Below are positions 1-5,721 of a DNA stretch of 5,851 nucleotides, one piece after another. The notes below the pieces were generated by a model, which was given only the letters and a program-made list of their open reading frames with translations, was not told where the DNA came from and did no database searches. The number at the start of each line of letters is the position of its first letter. Positions within the stretch are counted from its first letter, which is position 1. The translations under genes and the position numbers were made by a program. This DNA comes from Deltaproteobacteria bacterium (GTDB lineage: Bacteria; UBA10199; DSSB01). The DNA lies in contig JAJFLL010000295.1 in assembly GCA_021772695.1 (NCBI GenBank), positions 1 to 5,851 on the forward strand, read 5' to 3'.

Positions 1-1427
1 AAGTATTGCTGAACCACTCGTACCAAGTCGCCGGATGTTACCTCTTGAATTTTTTTCCGGTGATTCAATATGTACTTCCAATTACCCGCCACCGCCTCGA
101 AATAGCTTAGCGCCTCAGCAATTTGATCATTACTCGAAAGATCAAAGTACCATTGGCTCAAGATGTTCTTTTTTGCTTTTTCAAGTTCTTCGGCACTAAC
201 TCCACCGCTTATCAACTGCTGCATCTCAGCATCGAAGGAATTTAAGATTTTTTCCGGTGCGACTCCAGTGTTCACCATGGCATAAACGAAAAAAAGGTTT
301 TTCAACCTGGAGCCAGGAGTCGAGGGTGCACAATTCAATTGTTGCACCGTATGATCCTGCAACACCCAACGCTTATAAAGGCGACTGGTACGGCCCTCGC
401 AAAGGATTTGATCCAACACATCGAAGACATAATCATCGGGGTGCGGCATATTGGGCTTATGATATCCAAAGACCACAGCCGGCTTAGCATCGAACGGCAC
501 CACTGTCTTCTTTGGACCTTTAGGACTGGGCTCCTCGGGAAAATCGGTATCGGGGTTATTCCCGGAAGGCCAAGTGCCAAAATATTCCTTCAGAATTTTT
601 TCAGTTTCATCGAGATCAATATTCCCAACGAGGGTACCAACGATATTTCCCGGCACATAATAGGTCTGATAGAATTTTCTCAAATCGGTGGCCGAAAGCA
701 TTTCAATGTCTTCCTGGTACCCGATGGTGGGTCGACGGTAGGGGCTTTTTTCAAAGGCCAACTGAATAAAGCTTTCATAGAGCTTGCCGAACGGGGAGTC
801 TTGCACCCGCATACGTCGTTCTTCTCCCACCACCTCCCGTTCCGAATAAAATTCACGAAATACCGGATCTTTCAATCGGCTCGACTCTAAATATGCCCAC
901 AATTTTAGTTTGGTATTTGGCAGTGTGACGAAATAGGTGGTGAGATCCTGGGAGGTAGTGGCATTGAGTCCGGTGGCACCATTGCGTTGATATATTTTGC
1001 TAAACTCTTCTTTCACCACCCATTCTCCAGCCTGTTCCACCAACTGGTTCATTTGGGCATTTAAAGCCTGCCTCTCTTGACCACTACTCTGTATTTTTTT
1101 GGCATGAACGACCTCAAGTTGCTCGAGCAATACTTTTTCCTTAGTGTAATCCTTCGTACCAATTTCAGGAGTACCCTTGAAGGCCATATGTTCAAGCAAG
1201 TGGGCGATTCCGGTTTTACCGTCGAGTTCATCCACACCTCCCACCCGAACCCGAATATATGCCGAAAAGACCGGAGCCCCTTCCCTGCGCAGCAATAAAA
1301 ATTTCATTCCATTTTCGAGTTGGATTTCCCTGACGCCATCCAAAAGGTTTGACGGGTTGGCATGCACCGAAGAACTCAGCACACTGAGGATTAAGAGAAA
1401 AACCATTCCAAATAATTTTACCGACAT
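1..1427 (-). CDS. Secreted M16-family zinc metallopeptidase, C-terminus cut by window edge
   Basis: The minus-strand frame from ATG 1427 is open to the left edge (475 complete codons, no stop). Residues 1-23 form a signal peptide: basic start MSVK, hydrophobic core, VHA before the likely cleavage site, so it should act in the periplasm or outside. The M16 zinc motif HxxEH is H76-LLE-H80, and E203, seven residues after the Glu of the ER pair (196-197), is the expected third zinc ligand. The N-terminal catalytic domain spans about 40-240 and the M16 C-terminal domain about 245-430. Residues 91-140, between HxxEH and the NGATGLNATTS block, form a polar, helix-like insertion that I recall in a subgroup of bacterial insulinase-like proteins. 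Its start overlaps the kinase stop by 10 nt, with AAAGG upstream as a ribosome site. The substrate is unknown. Family assignment is firm; whether it is a short (about 500 aa) or two-repeat M16 protein cannot be seen. Confidence 0.93.
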   Translation of the reverse strand, partial: MSVKLFGMVFLLILSVLSSSVHANPSNLLDGVREIQLENGMKFLLLRREGAPVFSAYIRVRVGGVDELDGKTGIAHLLEHMAFKGTPEIGTKDYTKEKVLLEQLEVVHAKKIQSSGQERQALNAQMNQLVEQAGEWVVKEEFSKIYQRNGATGLNATTSQDLTTYFVTLPNTKLKLWAYLESSRLKDPVFREFYSEREVVGEERRMRVQDSPFGKLYESFIQLAFEKSPYRRPTIGYQEDIEMLSATDLRKFYQTYYVPGNIVGTLVGNIDLDETEKILKEYFGTWPSGNNPDTDFPEEPSPKGPKKTVVPFDAKPAVVFGYHKPNMPHPDDYVFDVLDQILCEGRTSRLYKRWVLQDHTVQQLNCAPSTPGSRLKNLFFVYAMVNTGVAPEKILNSFDAEMQQLISGGVSAEELEKAKKNILSQWYFDLSSNDQIAEALSYFEAVAGNWKYILNHRKKIQEVTSGDLVRVVQQY

Positions 1428-3202
1428 GAAAGATAACCTTTATTCCAATTTCCCACACAGGTCGTGGCGCGACCTGCGCGGATCACCGCTCGACCGCTCA
1501 CGGTTTTTTGTTCATTCACTCCTACCACCCGCACCGTATGGGTACCTTCAGCTACTTGAGAAAAAACGGCAGGCGTATCTCGCGATCCACCCACACCCGA
1601 GACATAGACCTTACCCCATGAGGAGGTGACATTAACCTTCAAGGTACCAAAATTCGGAGCCTTCTGTTGTAAGGCGATCACTTCCTCAACGTTCATCTGG
1701 GGAAAAGCAACCTTAATTTTTCCGCCTCCGGGCTTATACCCGGCCAAATGGACTTCATAGGCCACCTCGGTGTCCTCAGGGATGCCCGCGACCTCTAAAA
1801 TCCCCTTTCCCTTCTCGATACGGTGGCCGTAGCTGGCCTTGATTTGCGCACCGCTCGGTACGGCCTGCAACCTAAGGCTCCCCAGACGAGGTACCGGTGG
1901 TCCAGCCACTTGTGGAGGTACCGAAGGTGGAGTGATTATCACAGCGCCCCCATTTGGCGCCGTTGTCTCCACGAGATCTCCGCCCTTAAGAGCCTGGCTC
2001 GTCGGAGGCCGAAAAGAACGCACCGTCAAAAAACTCAATACCCCGGCCAACACCAGCCACAGGGTCATAAGGGCCCAGGGTAGCAAGCGACGTCTTGGTT
2101 TCCTTTGTGGCAGAACCTTGGCATCCGCACGGGTGGCTGCCGGGATCTCCGCTTGACCGGAAGCCTCTTGGATAAAAGCTGCTTCAGGTCCTTCTACTAG
2201 GGAAACGGTGTCTTCTGGGGCCACGGGGGCCACCTGAGTTTGTCTAGAGGGAGTCACCTCCTGATTAACTACCGGATGAGGGTCCCCCATGAGTCTTGAA
2301 AATACCTTGGCCAACTTGCGTTGTCCCACCCGTCTGCCTCGGGGCAAACAATCTTCCAAGGCCTCAAAAAATGTTTCGGCATCGGCAAAGCGATCCTGTG
2401 GCTCTCGAGCCAAGGCCCGTGTCAGCACTTCACGAACCCCGGGAAACAGTTTCGCAGTCAATACATCGGGCCAGGGAATTTGGGCCGTACGTACCTTTTC
2501 TAAAGTCTCGATCTCGTTGCCACAGGCGAAAAGGCGTTGGGAAAAGAGTAGTTCCCACAAAACCACCCCCATGGAAAACAGGTCGCTACGGTGATCAAGG
2601 GCCTGACCCCTGGCCTGTTCCGGCGACATATAGGCGTATTTTCCTTTGAGAACTCCGGTTTGTGTTTCGTGAGTTTGGGTCACGGCTTTGGCAATACCAA
2701 AGTCGGTCACTTTGACTTCACCGCCTAAGCCCAGCAAAATATTTTGTGGACTGATATCTCGGTGCACAACACTTAAGGCCCCCTGGCCCTTGAGGCTTCG
2801 CTCGTGGGCATAGTGGAGACCCGTTAAGGCCTCGATGACAATACTGATCAAAATCTCTTGTTCGAGAGGCTCGCCCAGATCTCGTGCGCGCCGGGTCAGC
2901 TTCTTCAGGTCATAGCCTTCTACGTATTCCATGGCGATGAAGTAGGTGGGACCAACCCGTCCCAGTTCGTAGATCTGCACGATATTGGGGTGATTGAGGT
3001 GCACCAACACCTTGGCTTCATCCACTAACATGGCAATGAAGTCGGAGCGTTCGGACCAGAATGGTAAAATCCTTTTGATTACTAAGGTCTTCTCAAAACC
3101 CTCCACCCCGACAAGTTTGGCCTTAAAGATTTCGGCCATCCCGCCGGTAGCGATTTTTTCCAGAAGCAAATAGCGCCCAAAAGGAATGGGAAATGTCATC
3201 AT
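1418..3202 (-). CDS. Membrane-anchored Ser/Thr protein kinase with PEGA-like extracytoplasmic region
   Basis: A 594-residue Hanks-type kinase that should phosphorylate Ser/Thr on proteins in the cytoplasm. The kinase domain covers about 8-285: glycine-rich loop near G20-G21, catalytic K43, helix C E62, HRD with D149 and N154 (HRDISPQN), DFG at 167-169, SPE at 193-195, D207 and R271. All catalytic residues are present, and the activation loop carries Thr175, 177, 180 and 182 as possible autophosphorylation sites. A linker (286-366) leads to basic RKPRRR and one membrane helix at about 373-394, so the C-terminus should be outside the membrane. After a Pro-rich stretch (425-440) come two PEGA-like beta segments, about 441-490 and 517-582. 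The start is fixed by an in-frame TAA at 3214-3212; ATG 3202 and ATG 3199 are both possible and the ribosome site is weak. It is the first gene of a likely two-gene operon with the M16 peptidase. PEGA assignment is less certain than the kinase. Confidence 0.95.
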   Translation of the reverse strand: MMTFPIPFGRYLLLEKIATGGMAEIFKAKLVGVEGFEKTLVIKRILPFWSERSDFIAMLVDEAKVLVHLNHPNIVQIYELGRVGPTYFIAMEYVEGYDLKKLTRRARDLGEPLEQEILISIVIEALTGLHYAHERSLKGQGALSVVHRDISPQNILLGLGGEVKVTDFGIAKAVTQTHETQTGVLKGKYAYMSPEQARGQALDHRSDLFSMGVVLWELLFSQRLFACGNEIETLEKVRTAQIPWPDVLTAKLFPGVREVLTRALAREPQDRFADAETFFEALEDCLPRGRRVGQRKLAKVFSRLMGDPHPVVNQEVTPSRQTQVAPVAPEDTVSLVEGPEAAFIQEASGQAEIPAATRADAKVLPQRKPRRRLLPWALMTLWLVLAGVLSFLTVRSFRPPTSQALKGGDLVETTAPNGGAVIITPPSVPPQVAGPPVPRLGSLRLQAVPSGAQIKASYGHRIEKGKGILEVAGIPEDTEVAYEVHLAGYKPGGGKIKVAFPQMNVEEVIALQQKAPNFGTLKVNVTSSWGKVYVSGVGGSRDTPAVFSQVAEGTHTVRVVGVNEQKTVSGRAVIRAGRATTCVGNWNKGYLSCR

Positions 3203-3311
3203 CTCAAGGGTTTAGAAGCTATCAAGCTCGGTGGACATAAGGCAAGCCCAGAGGGCAAAACCATCATTTTACCTACATCTTGATATAAGATTACTTAATT
3301 TTTATTATTTC

Positions 3312-3340
3312 TTGACACCTATACTAAATTTAAGGTTAAT
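3312..3340 (+). promoter_or_regulatory. Possible sigma-70-like promoter facing right
   Basis: A perfect TTGACA lies at 3312-3317 in an AT-rich tract, and GTTAAT at 3335-3340 is a 4/6 match to a -10 box at 17-bp spacing. The -10 lacks the important A at its second position, so the call rests mainly on the -35 box and the context. It would drive a transcript that starts near 3347, crosses the terminator at 3379-3415 and could continue into the 63-residue gene. Confidence 0.3.
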
Positions 3341-3352
3341 TATGCATAATTA
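3337..3352. promoter_or_regulatory. Perfect 16-bp palindrome, possible operator between divergent genes
   Basis: TAATTATGCATAATTA is its own reverse complement. It touches the candidate rightward -10 box, and its right end overlaps a perfect TATAAT read on the minus strand (3354-3349), which is in position to serve the leftward kinase gene but has no good -35 box upstream. A dimeric repressor or activator could control both directions here. AT-rich DNA gives palindromes easily, so the role is inferred. Confidence 0.35.
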
Positions 3353-3378
3353 TAGGTCAGAAGTGTCGATTTTTCCGT

Positions 3379-3415
3379 GGGCGGGACCCCTTCCTGGATG
3401 GGCCCCGCCCTTTTT
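3379..3415 (+). terminator. Intrinsic terminator, plus strand
   Basis: GGGCGGG (3379-3385) pairs with CCCGCCC (3404-3410); after one A-C mismatch, CCC (3387-3389) pairs with GGG (3400-3402), leaving a 10-nt loop. TTTTT follows at once (3411-3415). The other strand has no T-run after the stem, so it acts only rightward. No plus-strand gene ends upstream: the gene to the left is the divergent kinase. It therefore ends a short RNA or acts as an attenuator in the leader of the gene at 3457. Confidence 0.75.
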
Positions 3416-3446
3416 AAACCCTTAATGGACCTATGGATTAGAAGAG

Positions 3447-3451
3447 GGAGG
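3447..3451 (+). promoter_or_regulatory. Strong ribosome binding site of the 63-residue gene
   Basis: GGAGG sits 5 nt before ATG 3457, within a purine-rich tract (GAAGAGGGAGGAG). It is the best ribosome site in the window and is the main reason to accept the short gene that follows. Confidence 0.7.
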
Positions 3452-3456
3452 AGATA

Positions 3457-3648
3457 ATGGATAAGACCTTTCGCGATCTCTGTGTTGAGGTAGCTTCGGG
3501 TGATATCGGATCAGAGCGTTTCAATCGCCTCTGGATCGAAACCGGAATTCCTTTAGAAGGTATGGAATTCGAAATTGCCAATTTGATATTGGCCAAAGTC
3601 CCGGAAAATCAGCAGATCGAAAATCTGTTTTCCCGTACACTGCATTGA
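3457..3648 (+). CDS. Small protein of unknown function (63 aa)
   Basis: I do not recognise this protein. It has no signal peptide, membrane segment, cysteine pair or metal motif (only one Cys), and it is rich in Glu, Ile and Leu, so a small soluble helical protein is likely. Support for it being real: a very good GGAGG site 5 nt before the ATG, a position 41 nt downstream of an intrinsic terminator, and a same-strand SixA-like phosphatase gene starting 52 nt after its stop. That spacing suggests a two-gene operon, so it may be a partner or regulator of the phosphatase, but nothing in the sequence shows this. It could be controlled by readthrough of the terminator, since there is little room for a promoter between 3416 and the ribosome site. 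Confidence 0.65.
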   Translation: MDKTFRDLCVEVASGDIGSERFNRLWIETGIPLEGMEFEIANLILAKVPENQQIENLFSRTLH

Positions 3649-3690
3649 AGTGCGCGTTGCGCCTACCCTTTTGGCAGCGATCCCATGATT

Positions 3691-3694
3691 GGAG
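3691..3694 (+). promoter_or_regulatory. Ribosome site that favours the TTG 3701 start of the SixA-like gene
   Basis: GGAG lies 6 nt before TTG 3701. The longer in-frame alternative, TTG 3689, has no comparable purine tract before it and would place this GGAG inside its own second codon. Confidence 0.5.
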
Positions 3695-3700
3695 CGACCC

Positions 3701-4207
3701 TTGCCTCCACTACACCTATTTTTCCTGCGGCATGGCATTGCCGAAGATCGTGGCATTCCCGGAATACCTGATAGTGACCGTCCCCTAACCGACAAGGGGC
3801 GCAAACGCTTGGCCAAAAGCCTAAAGACATTGGCCCGTCTTAAACAGCCCATTGAGGGCATCCTCAGTTCCTCCCTGGTTCGGGCATACCAAACCGCAGA
3901 GATGGCCCGGGACATCCTCAATATTCCTGCTGAGATCGAAATCGAAAGCCAATTAGCTCCGGGAGGGACCTTGGCCGAATTTCTAAAAAAACTGAAAGAC
4001 CGAGAGGAAACTACATTGCTGTTAACTGGCCACGAACCGGATCTCAGTTCCTGGATTGCGGATCTTCTGGGATGTGAAAGTGGGGAGCCCATAGTGATGA
4101 AAAAAGGATCCGTTGCCCATTTGTCTCTGGATTGGCACCGGGGCCTGCCAACGGCTCAACTGCTTTTTCTTTTATCACCGCGTTTGAGCCGCGCCCTCTC
4201 GAGATGA
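3701..4207 (+). CDS. sixA: SixA-like phosphohistidine phosphatase (histidine phosphatase superfamily)
   Basis: A 168-residue protein (172 if begun at TTG 3689), the usual length of SixA. Near the N-terminus LFFLRHG gives the RHG motif: R10 and the nucleophile H11. RPLTDKG at about 27-33 and SSLVRAYQTAE at about 57-67 (R61) are typical of the family, and GHEP supplies the second catalytic His, H111. The end (LLFLLSPRLSRAL) matches how SixA proteins usually finish, so the C-terminus looks native. SixA removes phosphate from phosphohistidine in phosphotransfer proteins such as HPt domains or the nitrogen phosphotransferase system; the target here is unknown. It is a cytoplasmic enzyme with no signal peptide. 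It follows the 63-residue gene and converges on Tmk2, whose reading frame covers its last 164 nt on the other strand. The superfamily is certain; the exact substrate is inferred. Confidence 0.9.
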   Translation: MPPLHLFFLRHGIAEDRGIPGIPDSDRPLTDKGRKRLAKSLKTLARLKQPIEGILSSSLVRAYQTAEMARDILNIPAEIEIESQLAPGGTLAEFLKKLKDREETTLLLTGHEPDLSSWIADLLGCESGEPIVMKKGSVAHLSLDWHRGLPTAQLLFLLSPRLSRALSR

Positions 4208-5018
4208 TATGTTTTTCTAATAAATTAAATTTTTTCTCAATTTCTCTACCTTTGGTTTTTTTGGAAACCAATTCGGCCATCGGGTCAACACCGCCTCCCC
4301 CGGGAGCGAAGGGAACCACATTTCTGGAACCTTCGCCGACAATTTTTTCGATTCGACTGCGCAAATCATTTTGCAGCTGTACGACACTGCGGCGGGCATC
4401 TAGAACTTCGAAGTGATGCTCTTCGGCCATTTGGTCGTATCCCTCTATCAATTTTTTCTGATATTTTTTAAAACTATCGTAGATGTCGTCGGCCAAATGC
4501 AGATCCATTCCGGCTTCCCAATATTCCATACCCCCCGCCTCAATGACCCGGGGAATCAGATTATCGACGTCAATGCGCAAATAGCAGACTAAATCAGGAA
4601 CCGGCGCAAAACCGTAAAGGTCGCGGATCCAAGTCATGGAAGGGTCACGTAAGGAATCTCTGGCCCAGGCCGTATAAACATACCGGTCCGCTACCACCAA
4701 AAAACCCGATTCCAAGGCCGGTAAAATTTCATTTTCCAACCGGTCTGCCAGATCGGTGGCATAAAGCAGGCTAAAGGTCAGCCGATCTAGCATGTTTCCC
4801 GATTTGGCGTATTCGATGGCGCTACTCATTAATTTTGAGCGGGTCCAACCTGTGGTAACCACTCCAAAGCCGCGAACCTTCAGCCATTGGGCCAATAATT
4901 CGATTTGGGTCGAGCGCCCTACCCCGTCGGTTCCCTCGACGACAATGAGTTTTCCCTTAAAGTTGCTGGTCTTCTGGTTGGGAAAACCTTCGCCAAAAAA
5001 CTTTATTCCTTTTGGCAT
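4044..5018 (-). CDS. Thymidylate-kinase-like protein with Arg in Walker A and a C-terminal extension (Tmk2)
   Basis: A P-loop kinase of the dTMP kinase fold, 324 aa. The core is about residues 22-228. The P-loop reads EGTDGVGRSTQ (28-38), with R35 where Walker A normally has Lys. D111-R112-Y113 is the usual DRY nucleotide site, and the WEAGMDLHLA block (167-176) is shared with Tmk1. ATG 5018 is chosen because AGGAG lies 5 nt before it; a longer frame from 5045 lacks such a site. A G-rich linker (about 239-243) leads to a charged helical tail, and residues 271-324 are antisense to the SixA gene. It overlaps the end of Tmk1 by 62 nt in another frame. dTMP kinases phosphorylate dTMP to dTDP; with Arg for Lys and fewer Arg in the lid region, this paralogue may have a different substrate or act as a non-catalytic partner. 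I recall GxGRST in other bacterial Tmk-like proteins, so it may be a subfamily trait and not decay. Confidence 0.88.
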   Translation of the reverse strand: MPKGIKFFGEGFPNQKTSNFKGKLIVVEGTDGVGRSTQIELLAQWLKVRGFGVVTTGWTRSKLMSSAIEYAKSGNMLDRLTFSLLYATDLADRLENEILPALESGFLVVADRYVYTAWARDSLRDPSMTWIRDLYGFAPVPDLVCYLRIDVDNLIPRVIEAGGMEYWEAGMDLHLADDIYDSFKKYQKKLIEGYDQMAEEHHFEVLDARRSVVQLQNDLRSRIEKIVGEGSRNVVPFAPGGGGVDPMAELVSKKTKGREIEKKFNLLEKHIISRGRGSNAVIKEKAVEPLAGPGANPETNGQRILFSSLWAPHFHIPEDPQSRN

Positions 5019-5694
5019 AGTTTCTCCTTTTAGTTTTAAATTCAATCAATTGTTCTTGGACGATTCGTCTCATCTTGGCTTGTTGGGATTGGATTTCTTG
5101 GGTGCCGTCAATCTTGATCAAATCATATTCTTTGACCATTTGGTCGTATTCTTTGACGATCCTGCCTTGGAAAATCTTGAAGGATTCTTCTGGATCAGGT
5201 GCAAGATTAAGATCCATGCCCGCTTCATAATATTTTAATTTCGATCGTCCGTTTAAAATCCGCGAGGCCCCCACATCTAGGGGAACGTGAAAATAAAATG
5301 CCAAATCTGGTTTGATCGCCAAGTCGTAGGCCTTTCGCACCCAAGCGGGGTGTACCCCCCGTGCCACGTCACGAGCAAAGGCGGTAAAGACGTAGCGATC
5401 GGCCAAAACAATCATTCCCGCCTTCAAGGGAGGTAATATTTGATAATTAAGGCGATCCGCAAAATCCGTAAGGTGCAAGAGACTGAAGGTCGTCGGCGTC
5501 AAATTTTTCTTTTTCTTGCCTTGTTTGGTAGTTTTTTTCACCAATTGTGAGGAATTCCACTCTGTAAAAAATACAGGAAACTCCTGGGCTTCTAACCAAC
5601 TATATAACAGTCGAATCTGAGTGGATTTTCCAGATCCGTCGATACCTTCGACGATGATCAATTTTCCGGGGTACTGATGCGGCTCGGTAAACAT
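4957..5694 (-). CDS. Thymidylate-kinase-like protein with canonical P-loop (Tmk1)
   Basis: A 245-residue P-loop kinase of the dTMP kinase fold. Walker A is EGIDGSGKSTQ (16-26) with K23, followed by DRY (99-101), TAFARD (104-109), two lid-region Arg (145, 150) and the YYEAGMDLNLA block (156-165). It shares with Tmk2 the blocks TFSLL, TD-ADRL, ILP-L, ADRYV-TA-ARD, EAGMDL-LA and YDQM, so the two arose by duplication. The last 20 or so residues are basic (TKRRNYAKRN and onward) and overlap Tmk2 by 62 nt in another frame. The stop lies inside Tmk2, which suggests translational coupling. The ribosome site before ATG 5694 is weak (AAAGCGA about 10 nt away). It may be a real dTMP kinase, but the EAGMD block differs from the housekeeping enzymes I know, so another nucleotide or a pair-specific role is possible. 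Confidence 0.88.
   Translation of the reverse strand: MFTEPHQYPGKLIIVEGIDGSGKSTQIRLLYSWLEAQEFPVFFTEWNSSQLVKKTTKQGKKKKNLTPTTFSLLHLTDFADRLNYQILPPLKAGMIVLADRYVFTAFARDVARGVHPAWVRKAYDLAIKPDLAFYFHVPLDVGASRILNGRSKLKYYEAGMDLNLAPDPEESFKIFQGRIVKEYDQMVKEYDLIKIDGTQEIQSQQAKMRRIVQEQLIEFKTKRRNYAKRNKVFWRRFSQPEDQQL
5024..5028 (-). promoter_or_regulatory. Ribosome binding site that fixes the Tmk2 start
   Basis: Read on the minus strand, AAAGGAGAAACT precedes ATG 5018, with AGGAG 5 nt from the start codon. It lies inside the coding region of Tmk1, so ribosomes finishing Tmk1 pass over it; this favours coupled synthesis of the two paralogues. Confidence 0.65.
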
Positions 5695-5721
5695 AAATAA
5701 AAATCGCTTTAATTTAGAGAA

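Noticed and set aside
339..890. 183-codon plus-strand open frame
   Set aside because: It lies wholly antisense to the M16 peptidase, whose minus-strand frame has a signal peptide, zinc motif and family-wide conserved blocks.
91..1300. Helix-like insertion in the M16 protein as a new domain
   Set aside because: I recall the same kind of insertion between HxxEH and the NGA-GLNA block in a known subgroup of bacterial M16 proteins, so it is not novel.
1177..1629. 150-codon plus-strand open frame
   Set aside because: Antisense to the peptidase N-terminus and the kinase C-terminus; composition is Pro/Ser/Arg-rich as expected of a shadow frame, with no ribosome site.
3652..3662. GCGC-GTT-GCGC hairpin after the 63-residue gene
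   Set aside because: Only four base pairs with a 3-nt loop and no adjacent T-run; too weak to call a terminator.
3553..4092. 179-codon minus-strand open frame opposite sixA
   Set aside because: Arg/Ser-rich shadow of the SixA-like gene and the 63-residue gene, both supported by motifs or a ribosome site.
4217..4399. Alternative Tmk2 ending by a frameshift at the C-run 4297-4301, which would stop at 4217 and avoid the overlap with sixA
   Set aside because: The unshifted frame gives a plausible charged helical tail, while the shifted frame is rich in Trp and Pro. A frameshift is possible but not needed to explain the sequence.
5019..5045. Longer Tmk2 start at ATG 5045
   Set aside because: It would deepen the overlap with Tmk1 and has no ribosome site, whereas ATG 5018 has AGGAG at 5 nt.
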